Shown here: positions 1 through 7,852 of the stretch, piece after piece | Layout: every line of letters begins with the position of its first letter | How positions within the stretch are numbered: position 1 is the first letter of the stretch | Source: CAYWFU01 sp964457585 | GTDB lineage: Bacteria; JACRDZ01 | Length of the DNA stretch: 41,822 nt | Assembly (NCBI GenBank): GCA_964457585.1 | Contig: CAYWFU010000022.1 | Span: 1 to 41,822, forward strand | Reading direction: 5' to 3' | Made by a program: the position numbers and the translations under genes | The notes under the pieces: generated by a model | What the model was told of the DNA's origin: nothing | Databases searched by the model: none | Seen by the model: the letters and a program-made list of their open reading frames with translations, nothing else

Positions 1-67
1 GGTTCTTTAAATTTTGGACCTCACTTTTAGTCCAATTTTTTCCAGCATTTCTTTCATACTTTGACAT
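1..67 (-). CDS. Partial small SANT/Myb-like protein (5' end only)
   Basis: Reading the minus strand from position 67 gives an open frame that starts MSKYERNAGKNWTKSEVQ and runs off the left edge. A strong Shine-Dalgarno (AAGGAGG) lies about 9 bases upstream. The GKNWTxxEVxxLK pattern resembles a family of roughly 60-residue bacterial proteins with a SANT/Myb-like helix-turn-helix that usually continues with a KLGRT segment; that part is outside the window. Function in this family is not established. It is divergent from the ImmA locus. Only 22 codons are visible, so the family call is tentative. Confidence 0.5.
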   Translation of the reverse strand, partial: MSKYERNAGKNWTKSEVQNLKN

Positions 68-142
68 ATATATGCACCTCCTTTCTTTTAAATTATTATG
101 TACATCATTAACTAAACATCTTTATAATTAAATACGTTTACC

Positions 143-195
143 TGTTACAAAAACTTTTTTATTTTTTAGACTTGTAACACTATTTCGTATATAAT
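143..195 (+). promoter_or_regulatory. Putative promoter and inverted repeat upstream of the ImmA operon
   Basis: A perfect 8-bp inverted repeat (TGTTACAA at 143-150 and TTGTAACA at 172-179) flanks a T-rich spacer. A TATAAT box lies at 190-195, with a weak -35 (TTAGAC, 166-171) 18 bp upstream. The arrangement suits a regulated promoter reading rightward into the small ORF and the ImmA-type gene. Binding by any regulator is inference. Confidence 0.4.
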
Positions 196-246
196 ATTTA
201 AGAAATAAAAGAGAGATTATTCATTAAAGAAGAGAAAAAAACTATA

Positions 247-402
247 TTGGAAAAAATTGAAACTTTTATAAAACCATTTAAACAAACTTCTTATGAACCG
301 GTACCCGCTTTATTTAGAAATAAAAAAGAATTAGATTCAAAAACAAAAGAGAAACTCGAACAACTTAGAAATAAAATTAAGAAGGATCACAATGAATCGT
401 AA
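247..402 (+). CDS. Possible small partner ORF preceding ImmA/IrrE protein
   Basis: An open frame from the stop at 199-201 ends in TAA at 400-402 and overlaps the ATG of the ImmA-type gene by 11 bases. It has no ATG; TTG at 247 (51 residues) or ATT at 223 are the only plausible starts. The product is lysine- and glutamate-rich and helical in character, with KPFKQTSYEPVPALFRNKKE in the middle. ImmA/IrrE proteases are commonly encoded after a small regulator or antitoxin, so the overlap suggests translational coupling. No DNA-binding motif is recognisable and it may be a truncated remnant. Confidence 0.35.
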   Translation: MEKIETFIKPFKQTSYEPVPALFRNKKELDSKTKEKLEQLRNKIKKDHNES

Positions 403-1132
403 TTCACATTTAAAACGATTAGAAGAAATTGAAAATTTTGCAGAAGATATTGTTTTAACATGTTTAGGGGATCATATCCCTATAGACCCTTTTGCATTAG
501 CTGGAGAAGATAAAATTATTCTTTTTGGAGATAATTTTAACGGAGCATTCGATGGTATGGCAGAAGCAATAGACTCTAAATTTATTATTTATTATGATAA
601 TACACTTGGAGAGAATCATCCTAGAACGAGATTTACAATTGCTCATGAATTAGGTCATTGTGAAATTGAAGAACATAGAAAATATCTTTTATCTGGGGGT
701 ATCCCTAATCCTTGTAAAGTAGAAAATTTTTCTCAAGAAAATGAAGAAGCCGAGTGGGAAGCAGATACTTTTGCAGCATCATTTTTATTACCCCAAAAAA
801 TAATTAAACCAAAAATAAATAAACAAGAACCCACAATGAGTTTATTTAAAGATTTATCCTGTAAAATGAATACATCCTTAACATGTACCTTAATAAGATG
901 TGTTTTAATCTCTGATTATGCTTGTGCCGCTATAATGATTAAAAATGGGAGAGTGTGCTGGTCTTTTATATCTAATTATATGAAAGAGTTAGGTCTTTCA
1001 TATATAAAAAATGGTTATACCCCTTTATCAAGTAAGTCAATAAAAAATATCAATTTTTCATCTGGAAAATTAGAAGTTGCCAATCTATGCGATACTAATG
1101 TTTGGTTTGAAGAATACATGATTTTATTTTAA
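392..1132 (+). CDS. ImmA/IrrE family metallo-endopeptidase
   Basis: This 246-residue protein carries the zinc-protease signature HELGH at residues 85-89 (TIAHELGHCEIEEH), followed about 40 residues later by EAEWEADTFAASFLLP, which supplies the third acidic ligand and the conserved hydrophobic helix of the M78 (COG2856) family. Members cleave phage- or mobile-element-encoded repressors or act as toxin-like partners of small HTH proteins. The gene overlaps a short upstream frame and converges with the MazF-type toxin gene, overlapping it by 38 bp at the 3' ends. Length is normal for the family. The substrate is unknown. Confidence 0.85.
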   Translation: MNRNSHLKRLEEIENFAEDIVLTCLGDHIPIDPFALAGEDKIILFGDNFNGAFDGMAEAIDSKFIIYYDNTLGENHPRTRFTIAHELGHCEIEEHRKYLLSGGIPNPCKVENFSQENEEAEWEADTFAASFLLPQKIIKPKINKQEPTMSLFKDLSCKMNTSLTCTLIRCVLISDYACAAIMIKNGRVCWSFISNYMKELGLSYIKNGYTPLSSKSIKNINFSSGKLEVANLCDTNVWFEEYMILF

Positions 1133-1427
1133 ATAGTTCTATTTGTTCATGATCTAATTTTCCAAGTTCAGCTATTATATCATTTGATTTTACTGTAACA
1201 ATCCGATCAACTTTTATCACTGAATCAACTTTTAATTTATTGACTTTTTCATGTTTTATTAGAATTTCGTTCTCAGATAATTTTTTTGGAACAACTGAGC
1301 TTATTGCAGAAACAACGATGTCTCTATATTTATCTTTTGTTTCACAGATTACAACTGCCGGTCTTACTTTAACAGAAGTTAATTCAGCAAATGGAAATGG
1401 AATTAAAACAATATCTCCTGTTTTCAT
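1095..1427 (-). CDS. PemK/MazF-type endoribonuclease toxin
   Basis: I start the gene at the internal ATG (1427), which has a GGAG Shine-Dalgarno and gives a 110-residue protein beginning MKTGDIVLIPFPFAELTSVK; the longer frame adds an unrelated leader. GDIVLIPFPF, KVRPAVVI and KVDRIVTV are the typical SH3-like barrel strands of PemK/MazF toxins, which cleave mRNA at short sites. The start overlaps the antitoxin stop in an ATGA junction, giving a two-gene operon. The 3' end overlaps the convergent ImmA-type gene. Confidence 0.85.
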   Translation of the reverse strand: MKTGDIVLIPFPFAELTSVKVRPAVVICETKDKYRDIVVSAISSVVPKKLSENEILIKHEKVNKLKVDSVIKVDRIVTVKSNDIIAELGKLDHEQIELFKIKSCILQTKH

Positions 1428-1633
1428 TTTTTCTCCAAATATTCCTGATAAATATCCTCTTTCCCGTCTTCCCAAAATAATAATCCGCTTGTTTGTGCAG
1501 AAAAATTCCTTATTTCTTCATTATTATCAATTTCTTCTATGAAAGTTATAACTACTTTATATTTTTTCTTCTTTGGAAATTTTTCCAAAGCAATAAAATT
1601 TTTACCATCAAACAGCCCTTTAATTGCTCTCAT
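1424..1633 (-). CDS. Antitoxin of the MazF-type pair
   Basis: This 69-residue protein starts MRAIKGLFDGKNFIALEK after an AAGGAAAAA ribosome site. The N-terminal part looks like a short beta/DNA-binding module. The acidic C-terminus (WEDGKEDIYQEYLEKK) has the extended toxin-binding tail seen in many type II antitoxins. It ends in the ATGA overlap with the toxin start, the usual antitoxin-first order. The exact antitoxin family cannot be assigned with confidence. Confidence 0.75.
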   Translation of the reverse strand: MRAIKGLFDGKNFIALEKFPKKKKYKVVITFIEEIDNNEEIRNFSAQTSGLLFWEDGKEDIYQEYLEKK

Positions 1634-1722
1634 TTATTTTTCCTTTTTAACTTTTAAACTATAAAATATTATAAATTAAATAAAAATATTGTCAATAATT
1701 ATATGTGTAACGTATTATATTA

Positions 1723-2485
1723 TTAAACAAATTCCCCTCTAAATGCTTTTTGCATCATGGAATTGAAAAGGTTATTTAGTTCTTTTTCTGATTCTTTTTG
1801 TTTTTGTTTTAATTTTTCAGCTTTTTGAACAAGGCCAGCGAATTTTTGTTGCAATTGTAAAGGAGGTTTATACATAGGAAATTGTTTTAAAAGAGTTGGG
1901 CCTATATTGGATTGGCCAACTGCTTTTTTACATCTTTGCATAAATAATTTTTTATAATATTTTGTATTTAATAAATAAGAAAACCAGATATAATTAAATT
2001 CTTTTGCCATGCAAAGCTTAACTAAATAAGAAGCAATAACAGCATCAAATTTTTGATCCCAATATGTTGTTTTTCCTACTAATTCAGTTGAGTTTGTTCT
2101 GTTAAAGATTACATCACCTTTTTTTAATTTAATTTTATTAAAATCTGCTTCTGATAATTTCATATAATTAAATTTTTCAAGATCGAGAGAGCCTTCATAA
2201 GTAATATTTCCCATACCTAAAACTGGATATCCTTCTTGATTACTATTCGATTTTTCTGATGTCCCATATTCCGAATATTTTATTGCATCGTTTAAAATAC
2301 CAATAGGCCATTTTTTTGGATTTCTTTCCGGATTGCATTATTGTTTTATTTTTTAGTTCTCCTGATTTTATCCAGGGAATAGAACCTTGATAATAGATTG
2401 AATCCTTTTTTCTATTAGGAGTTCCCCCACTTCCAGTTTTACAAAAATCGGATATTTTAGTTTTTTTGTTAAAAATTTGCACCAT
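1723..2485 (-). pseudogene. hsdS: Type I restriction specificity subunit HsdS, collapsed and frameshifted
   Basis: The gene begins at 2485 with MVQIFNKKTKISDFCKTG, GGTPNRKKD and GSIPWIKSGELKNKTI, the classic start of the first target-recognition domain. About 40 codons later the frame is lost. After the break (about 2214-2320) another frame reads WPIGILNDAIKYSEYGTSEK, which is the start of the second recognition domain. That continues through GYPVLGMGNI, GDVIFNRTNS and the C-terminal coiled coil (1723-1900). Intact HsdS is about 400 residues with two recognition domains; here most of the first is missing. The 3'-proximal position after hsdM fits a type I operon. It probably yields no working specificity subunit. 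Confidence 0.85.
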
Positions 2486-2533
2486 TTTTATTTTATCCTA
2501 TTAAATCCCATCAAATAATATTAATAAATCCCC

Positions 2534-2778
2534 CTTTGATAAAGCTAACTATTACCCACATCTCTAAAAACGCTTGTGGGAGTAAGATGAAATTTGCAAA
2601 TATTTCATTGACGATTGAGCATTGAGCATTGACAATTGAGCATTATAATTTAATTAATATTAAATAACGTCTAATATTTTCAAGGGATTTAAACCTTAAT
2701 TCTCAATTTTCAATGCTCAATCGTCAATTGTCAATCCTATTAACCCAGACTTGTGGGTAATAGTTAGCTTTGATAAAG
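2534..2778. mobile_element. MITE-like element with 16-bp TIRs and 11-bp target duplication
   Basis: The element proper is 2545-2767 (223 bp). Its ends are perfect 16-bp inverted repeats, CTAACTATTACCCACA at 2545-2560 and TGTGGGTAATAGTTAG at 2752-2767. It is flanked by an exact direct repeat CTTTGATAAAG at 2534-2544 and 2768-2778. Removing the element and one copy restores a hairpin of the AAATCCCCC...GGGGGATTT type. The interior holds nested palindromes built from CAATTGACAATTGAGC-like words and encodes nothing. The last 86 bp recur at 35621-35706 and stop at the same base. An 11-bp duplication suits IS4-group transposition, which is inference. This element fills the hsdS-hsdM gap. Confidence 0.85.
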
Positions 2779-2820
2779 GGGGATTTAGGAGGATTTGAAT
2801 TTCAATGTTTTTTAGGTTTA

Positions 2821-4344
2821 TCACCGAGAATCGCTGATTAAATTTTTAATATTTTTTATCTCTTCCTCAATCCCCTTCTCCAACTCCAGCACCTTCCCCA
2901 TTATCACCACCGGCTCCTCATATTCAATCTCTTCATACTCAACCGGCTTATACCGCGATATCGAAAGATCATAATCATTCTGCTTTATTTCCTCAATATC
3001 CACCCAGAACCATTTTTCCCCTTTTTTCGGTTCTTTTGCTTTATCTCGTTTTTTCCATTTTTCAATAATATACGGGATATCACTTCCCTCAACTTTAGTT
3101 CGCTTATCATCCAACGAATACCCATCTGCCTGCATGTCATAAAACCAGATTTTATCTGTTTTTTCACCTTTAGTGAAAATAAGCGCTACTGTTGATACTC
3201 CTGCATAAGGCTTGAACACTCCTGATGGCATGGAAATAATTCCATCGAGAGAGCAATTTTCAAGCAGCATCTTACGCACATCTTTATGCGCATTGCTTGA
3301 GCCGAAAAGCACACCGTCTGGAACTATCACGCCGCAGCGGCCTCCGGGGATAAGCATATTGACAAACAGGTTTATAAAAAGAAGTTCTGTTTTAGGTGTT
3401 TTACTTTTTCCTGCTCCTATCAAATCTTCGTTTATATCGCTTTTATCAATACTGCCTTTAAATGGCGGATTTGCAAGTATTATGTCATATAAATTTCGCT
3501 CGGTAAATTTTTTTGAAAGAGTATCTGCATATTGTATGTTGGGGCTTGTAATTCCATGAAGAACCATGTTCATTAAGGCAATTCGCACCATTGTTGTGTC
3601 AAAATCATAGCCTGTAAAAGCTTTCTCCCGCAAAAACTCCCAATGTTTTTTATCAACAATTTTATCTCCGACTAAGTTATGAGGAGCTCCATCTTCATCA
3701 TATTCTATTTGTTCCGGATCTGTGTTTGATTTTAAAATATGATTACACGCATTAATCAAAAATCCTGCTGTTCCGCATGCTGGGTCGCAAATTTTTTCAC
3801 CTAATCGCGGATCAACAAGTTCGATTATCATCCTAATAATATGGCGCGGAGTTCTGAATTGTCCATTTTTACCGGATTGAGATATTTCGTTTATGAGATA
3901 TTCGCAAACATCGCCTTGAATATCAATCCCCTGGCTTGTTAAATTCAATTCATCAATTATTTTAACTGCTTCCTGTAAAAGCGATGGTTTTGGGATTAAA
4001 AATACTGCGTCTTTCATTGATTCGGAATAAAAATTACCTTTACCTTTTAATTCTTTTATAAAAATAAAAACATTGTCTCTTACATGTTTAAGCATTTTTT
4101 CCGCGTCAAAATGCATCCAATGCGACCAGCGGCAGTCTTCTTTGTCTTTAAATATTGATTCATATTTCAAATTGCGTCTTTTAGCAGCATTTTTTTGCAT
4201 ATTATCCATGTCTTCAATTCGTTTCATGAAAATAAGATATGAAATTTGTTCTATTGCTGATAATGGATTAGACATACCTCCGGAATAAAACATATCCCAT
4301 AGTTTATCTATTTTACTTTTTATATTCGGATAAGCAGTTAACAT
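2821..4344 (-). CDS. hsdM: Type I restriction-modification methyltransferase subunit HsdM
   Basis: The 507-residue product has the N-terminal helical HsdM domain (residues 1-130, with YLIFMKRIED). It also has the N6-adenine methyltransferase core: the S-adenosylmethionine motif DPACGTAGFL near residue 190 and the catalytic NPPF near residue 290. Length is normal and the frame is intact. The start has a good ribosome site (CAGGAGAAAAT before ATG). The gene lies between fic and the broken hsdS. Without a whole HsdS it has no obvious DNA-recognition partner, so modification activity here is doubtful unless another HsdS is encoded elsewhere. Confidence 0.95.
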   Translation of the reverse strand: MLTAYPNIKSKIDKLWDMFYSGGMSNPLSAIEQISYLIFMKRIEDMDNMQKNAAKRRNLKYESIFKDKEDCRWSHWMHFDAEKMLKHVRDNVFIFIKELKGKGNFYSESMKDAVFLIPKPSLLQEAVKIIDELNLTSQGIDIQGDVCEYLINEISQSGKNGQFRTPRHIIRMIIELVDPRLGEKICDPACGTAGFLINACNHILKSNTDPEQIEYDEDGAPHNLVGDKIVDKKHWEFLREKAFTGYDFDTTMVRIALMNMVLHGITSPNIQYADTLSKKFTERNLYDIILANPPFKGSIDKSDINEDLIGAGKSKTPKTELLFINLFVNMLIPGGRCGVIVPDGVLFGSSNAHKDVRKMLLENCSLDGIISMPSGVFKPYAGVSTVALIFTKGEKTDKIWFYDMQADGYSLDDKRTKVEGSDIPYIIEKWKKRDKAKEPKKGEKWFWVDIEEIKQNDYDLSISRYKPVEYEEIEYEEPVVIMGKVLELEKGIEEEIKNIKNLISDSR

Positions 4345-4356
4345 ATTTTCTCCTGA

Positions 4357-4393
4357 TAAATAGGGTAATTTGTAATAATTATTACCCTATTTA
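4357..4393 (-). promoter_or_regulatory. Perfect hairpin in the hsdM leader
   Basis: Thirteen-base arms (TAAATAGGGTAAT at 4357-4369 and its complement at 4381-4393) are separated by an 11-base loop. On the minus strand the hairpin ends only about 3 bases before the hsdM Shine-Dalgarno. It could be an operator for a dimeric regulator or an RNA hairpin affecting translation or attenuation. It lacks the U-tract of an intrinsic terminator. Confidence 0.55.
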
Positions 4394-4432
4394 TATACTC
4401 AATTGTCTTATTAAAAATTTTTCATAAATAAC

Positions 4433-4480
4433 TTAATATACCATTTAATATACCATTGAAATAGTTAATATACCATTGAA
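4433..4480. repeat. Triple direct repeat TTAATATACCATT
   Basis: TTAATATACCATT occurs at 4433-4445, 4445-4457 and 4465-4477; the last two copies extend to GAA. They lie just after the fic stop codon in the fic-hsdM gap. They could be operator iterons for the downstream hsdM hairpin region or a slippage-generated repeat. Confidence 0.7.
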
Positions 4481-4484
4481 AAAA

Positions 4485-5519
4485 TTAGTGAAGGCGAATC
4501 CATTTAGCTGTTCGTCCTTTACCAATGCTTTTGATTTGTTTTTCTATTTGCATTTTGTTAAGAATTTTTTTTATCAAAACTCTGCTTATATTAGGAGCGG
4601 CTTGCTCAACGTCTGAAATGGTAAATTCACCTTGTTGTTTTTTGATTAATGCTTCGATAATTTCAGTTTTTACTCCCCTTGCAGGTTTGATGTTTTTTGC
4701 GCGCTCTTCAAATTCTTTATATGCATTAAGTATTGTTCCAAGAAAATAATTGAACCAGGGGAAAATATCGTGTTTTGCCTGATGCCATTTTTGAGAACTT
4801 TTATTAAGTGATTCATAATAAGTTTCTTTAGATTGTTCCACAATTCGTTCAAGGCTAATATATTTACCTACATAAAAACCATGTTGATACAAAACTAGTA
4901 AAGTTAAAAGTCTCGATACTCTGCCGTTACCATCTCTGAAGGGATGAATAGACAAAAAATCCAGAATTAAACATGCAATAGCATAAAGATCAGGATATCT
5001 TAAATGAGAAATACTATTTTCATATGAAAGACATAATTGTCTAATCATTTCAGGTGTTTGCGCTGCGCTCACTGGTTTAAAAATAACTTCAATATGACCA
5101 TCAGGATATTTACGAATAATATCATTGTCCTTTTCTTTCCATTTACCTGAATCCCATGCTTCCCCATGAGATAAACGATGCAATTCCTTAATTGTCTCCG
5201 GTGTTATACGAAGAGAGTTATATTTAGTGTGTATTAAATCAAGGGCTTTTCGGTAACCTGAAATTTCTTCTTCAGAACGATCTCGCGGTTTACTGTTACC
5301 AATAACCAAAGGTTTAAGACGATTTCTATCAACTGTTACACCTTCGATGCGGTTAGATGATTCTGCACTTTCAATTAGCGCCATTTCAATAAGTGAATTT
5401 AAAACTTGTGGTGATTGCTGGGTGTATAATTCCTGTTTACCTTTATATTCAGAAATGGAATTCATTAACCAAACAGTGGCTAAAGGTAAATTAAATTTTT
5501 CATTTATGAATGATTTCAT
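4485..5519 (-). CDS. fic: Fic family protein (AMP transferase-like), class II
   Basis: The catalytic Fic motif HPFRDGNGRVSR lies near residue 195. An inhibitory-helix motif of the form S-xxx-EG (SNRIEG) near residue 58 marks a class II, self-inhibited Fic protein. The C-terminus (EIIEALIKKQQGEFTISDVE onward) is a winged-helix domain. Fic enzymes transfer AMP or related groups onto target hydroxyls. I start at ATG 5519 because GGAGG sits just upstream; the longer frame would begin with TTG and include that site. It overlaps the hsdR 3' end by 20 bp, so it is translated as part of the restriction operon. Fic genes inside type I loci are known; the target here is unknown. Confidence 0.92.
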   Translation of the reverse strand: MKSFINEKFNLPLATVWLMNSISEYKGKQELYTQQSPQVLNSLIEMALIESAESSNRIEGVTVDRNRLKPLVIGNSKPRDRSEEEISGYRKALDLIHTKYNSLRITPETIKELHRLSHGEAWDSGKWKEKDNDIIRKYPDGHIEVIFKPVSAAQTPEMIRQLCLSYENSISHLRYPDLYAIACLILDFLSIHPFRDGNGRVSRLLTLLVLYQHGFYVGKYISLERIVEQSKETYYESLNKSSQKWHQAKHDIFPWFNYFLGTILNAYKEFEERAKNIKPARGVKTEIIEALIKKQQGEFTISDVEQAAPNISRVLIKKILNKMQIEKQIKSIGKGRTAKWIRLH

Positions 5520-7128
5520 TATTTCCTCCAAACGCTTTAGTGCTGTTAAAAATAGTTACTATTTCTAATAATTCATTATCAGAGAATAGCCGGGTGGCAG
5601 CATCTGCGCCAAACTGAGTAAAAGGCGGTTTAAACAAATCATCATATTTGATACTTTTTTTGGTTGTAAAAACATTTTTTATTGCACGTAAGAATCTGAT
5701 CTGTTCTGCATTTAAAGGATGGGCGTTGTTTCGTTCAATAATGTATGTATTAAAAGATTCATTTATTATTTCTTCGGGGTCAGGGAATTTATACACTCCG
5801 AGTATGTTTTTTATGAATTGAATAAATGTTCCATATGGTTTTGAAAAGGTTTTTCGTAAGTTATCTTCATTAATATAAAGCTCAGGACTATTTAATGCAT
5901 GTTCAAGATCATCCCAGATTTGATTTGATAATGCTTTATCAATATCTCGTCTGTTTTCTTTAACTGTTATTGAGTTATCGGGTAATGATTTGATGTCAGA
6001 AATAATTTCATTTTTTATTATTTCAAATTGGTTTATATTTTTCTTTTGTTGGAATATTCTAAGTTTTTTTAAACGAACTTTGAAAATTTTTACCGTGATG
6101 GCATCCTGCTGTATTGGCGCTTCACCATCTGGTATTTCTCCAAAATATTCAAAATTATTCCAATGATCTATTATAAGAAATTTGTCTTTTTCAGTGCACC
6201 ATGGTTTAATTTCATCTTTATTTAATGTGCGTGTTCCACGGCCAATCATTTGCCAAAATTTTATTTTACTAAATATTGGTTTGGCAAAAACCAGATTAAC
6301 AACTTCTCTTATATCAACTCCCGTATCCAGCATATCAACGGAAATTGCGATACGCGGATAATTTTCATTTTTAAATTTTGTAAGAATACTTAATGGCCGC
6401 TCCATTTTTGAATCTATAATTTCAACCAGCTTTCCTTTATATTCAGGATATAGTTGATTGAAAATTGTCCATACTCTTTTTGCATGTTCATGAGAAATTA
6501 CAAATATTATTGATTTCCCCGGGACAACACCGGTATCATCTTTAATGCATACATCCATAAATTCACGCACTAAAGATTCATTTGTTCCAAGATTAGTAAC
6601 TTTTTTTTCAATATCAGTTCCTTCAAAATCAATTTCTTCAAGAGTTAAACCTTCTTCAAGTAATTTTTTTTGTATACTTAGAGGTAATTCATTGCCTCTT
6701 ATTCCTATTATCTGGAAATTTGTTTTTGCAGTATACGCAGGTCTAAAATCAACCAAATTTTTTTCACTTACTGCTTGTTCATAAGGATAATTAAAAGTAG
6801 GTTGATTATCTGTGGAATTAAAAAATTTAAATGTATCTCTTTCAACAAAATCACATGGTGTAGCAGTTAACCCTATCTGTAAAGCATGAAAATAGCTTAA
6901 CACATCTTTCCATTTGTTATATATTGATCTATGGCATTCATCTGAAATAACCAGGTCAGAAAATCCGGGAGAAAATGAGTTAAAACTTCCCATCATTGTT
7001 TGAATTGTTGCAACGTTCAATCTTTTTACTTCTTCTGAGCGATTATTGATATTCCATCCTGCTTTACCAAGCAATTCATCAATTATCTTTTTACGAGTTT
7101 GATTTTCTGTTGGATTTTCCTTAAACAT
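5500..7128 (-). CDS. hsdR: Type I restriction HsdR-like helicase with internal deletion (no nuclease, no Walker A)
   Basis: The 542-residue protein starts like HsdR (MFKENPTENQTRKKIIDELL). Near residue 30 it jumps directly to helicase sequence just before motif II: NVATIQTMM, then DECHRS, then GLTATP. Later SF2 motifs remain (DMLDTGVDIREVV; QMIGRGTR), as does the HsdR C-terminal region. The PD-(D/E)XK nuclease region and the GxGKT Walker A are absent, and the protein is roughly 250 residues shorter than usual for the family. The deletion is in frame and the remainder is intact. It should be unable to cut DNA or hydrolyse ATP normally. Ribosome site GGGGAA precedes the ATG. The radC fragment ends 9 bases upstream. 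Confidence 0.88.
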   Translation of the reverse strand: MFKENPTENQTRKKIIDELLGKAGWNINNRSEEVKRLNVATIQTMMGSFNSFSPGFSDLVISDECHRSIYNKWKDVLSYFHALQIGLTATPCDFVERDTFKFFNSTDNQPTFNYPYEQAVSEKNLVDFRPAYTAKTNFQIIGIRGNELPLSIQKKLLEEGLTLEEIDFEGTDIEKKVTNLGTNESLVREFMDVCIKDDTGVVPGKSIIFVISHEHAKRVWTIFNQLYPEYKGKLVEIIDSKMERPLSILTKFKNENYPRIAISVDMLDTGVDIREVVNLVFAKPIFSKIKFWQMIGRGTRTLNKDEIKPWCTEKDKFLIIDHWNNFEYFGEIPDGEAPIQQDAITVKIFKVRLKKLRIFQQKKNINQFEIIKNEIISDIKSLPDNSITVKENRRDIDKALSNQIWDDLEHALNSPELYINEDNLRKTFSKPYGTFIQFIKNILGVYKFPDPEEIINESFNTYIIERNNAHPLNAEQIRFLRAIKNVFTTKKSIKYDDLFKPPFTQFGADAATRLFSDNELLEIVTIFNSTKAFGGNNEIIHK

Positions 7129-7136
7129 ATATTCCC

Positions 7137-7308
7137 CTATATCAATCCATCATCGGCAAAACTATAAAAAGTATTATTTCCAATAATAATATGATCTAAA
7201 ACTTTTATTTCTAATGCTTTTCCGGTCTGTGTTAAATCTTTAGTAAATTTTTTATCTTCTAAACTCGGCTCATGATTGCCTGATGGATGGTTATGAACAC
7301 AAATTATT
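7137..7308 (-). pseudogene. radC: RadC-family JAMM-domain fragment
   Basis: Minus-strand translation upstream of hsdR reads AKIICVHNHPSGNHEPSLED and ends in FADDGLI-stop at 7137. HNHPSG followed by PSxxDxxFT is the JAMM zinc motif of RadC/JAB proteins, and the rest (VLDHIIIGNNTFYSF) is the family C-terminus. The N-terminal two-thirds are missing: the fragment begins exactly inside the 3' end of the macro-domain gene, with no start. RadC-like genes are common in mobile defence islands. Clearly a truncated remnant. Confidence 0.85.
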
Positions 7309-7852
7309 TTTGCATAGACCCTAAAGATTTTAATGTTTTTTCATAAATTTCATATGCATCCTGACCAAAAAGTACAAAATATACTTCCTCTATACAATTT
7401 TCATTTTTTAAAAAATCAATAATAGTTTCTAAAGCAATTTTGGCTGCTTGATTGATAGGATAACGATAGGCACCTGTTGAAATAGATGGGAATGAAATTG
7501 TTTTTATTCCTTTTTCATTAGCAAGTTTTAAACAATTTTTATAAGCATTTGCCAAAAGATTTTGTTCATTATGATTCCCATCTCTCCAGAATGGGCCTAC
7601 GGTATGAATTACATATTTGGAAGATAAGTCACCGCCTGTTGTAATAACTGCTTCACCAATTGCAAGAGATCCAATCTTTTCTATAATTTTTTTACATTCA
7701 TTTAAAATTGACGGACCACCAGCATAATGAATTGCGCCATCCACACCTCCGCCACCCATAAGAGATGAATTTGCAGCATTAACAATAGCATCTGTTTTCT
7801 GCTTTGTAATATCACCTTGAGTGAGGTAAAGAATTGAATTATTAATTTTCAT
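7304..7852 (-). CDS. Macro-domain protein (YmdB-like O-acetyl-ADP-ribose deacetylase)
   Basis: From ATG 7852 the product is 182 residues: MKINNSILYLTQGDITKQ, then DAIVNAANSSLMGGGGVDGA, VIHTVGPFWRDG and SISTGAYRYP. These are the ADP-ribose-binding loops of the MacroD/YmdB type, with the catalytic-loop Asn and Asp present. Such enzymes hydrolyse O-acetyl-ADP-ribose or remove ADP-ribose from proteins. The start lies inside the truncated ferritin-like frame, and the 3' end (GSMQK-stop) runs into the radC fragment. Both flanks look like deletion junctions, though the macro domain itself appears whole. Confidence 0.92.
   Translation of the reverse strand: MKINNSILYLTQGDITKQKTDAIVNAANSSLMGGGGVDGAIHYAGGPSILNECKKIIEKIGSLAIGEAVITTGGDLSSKYVIHTVGPFWRDGNHNEQNLLANAYKNCLKLANEKGIKTISFPSISTGAYRYPINQAAKIALETIIDFLKNENCIEEVYFVLFGQDAYEIYEKTLKSLGSMQK

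Noticed and set aside
1240..1542. 100-codon + strand frame opposite the MazF-type toxin pair
   Set aside because: It is the complement of two well-supported genes, lacks a ribosome site and resembles no family.
2545..2767. Structured RNA or riboswitch upstream of hsdS
   Set aside because: Terminal repeats, target duplication and a partial second copy identify it as a mobile element.
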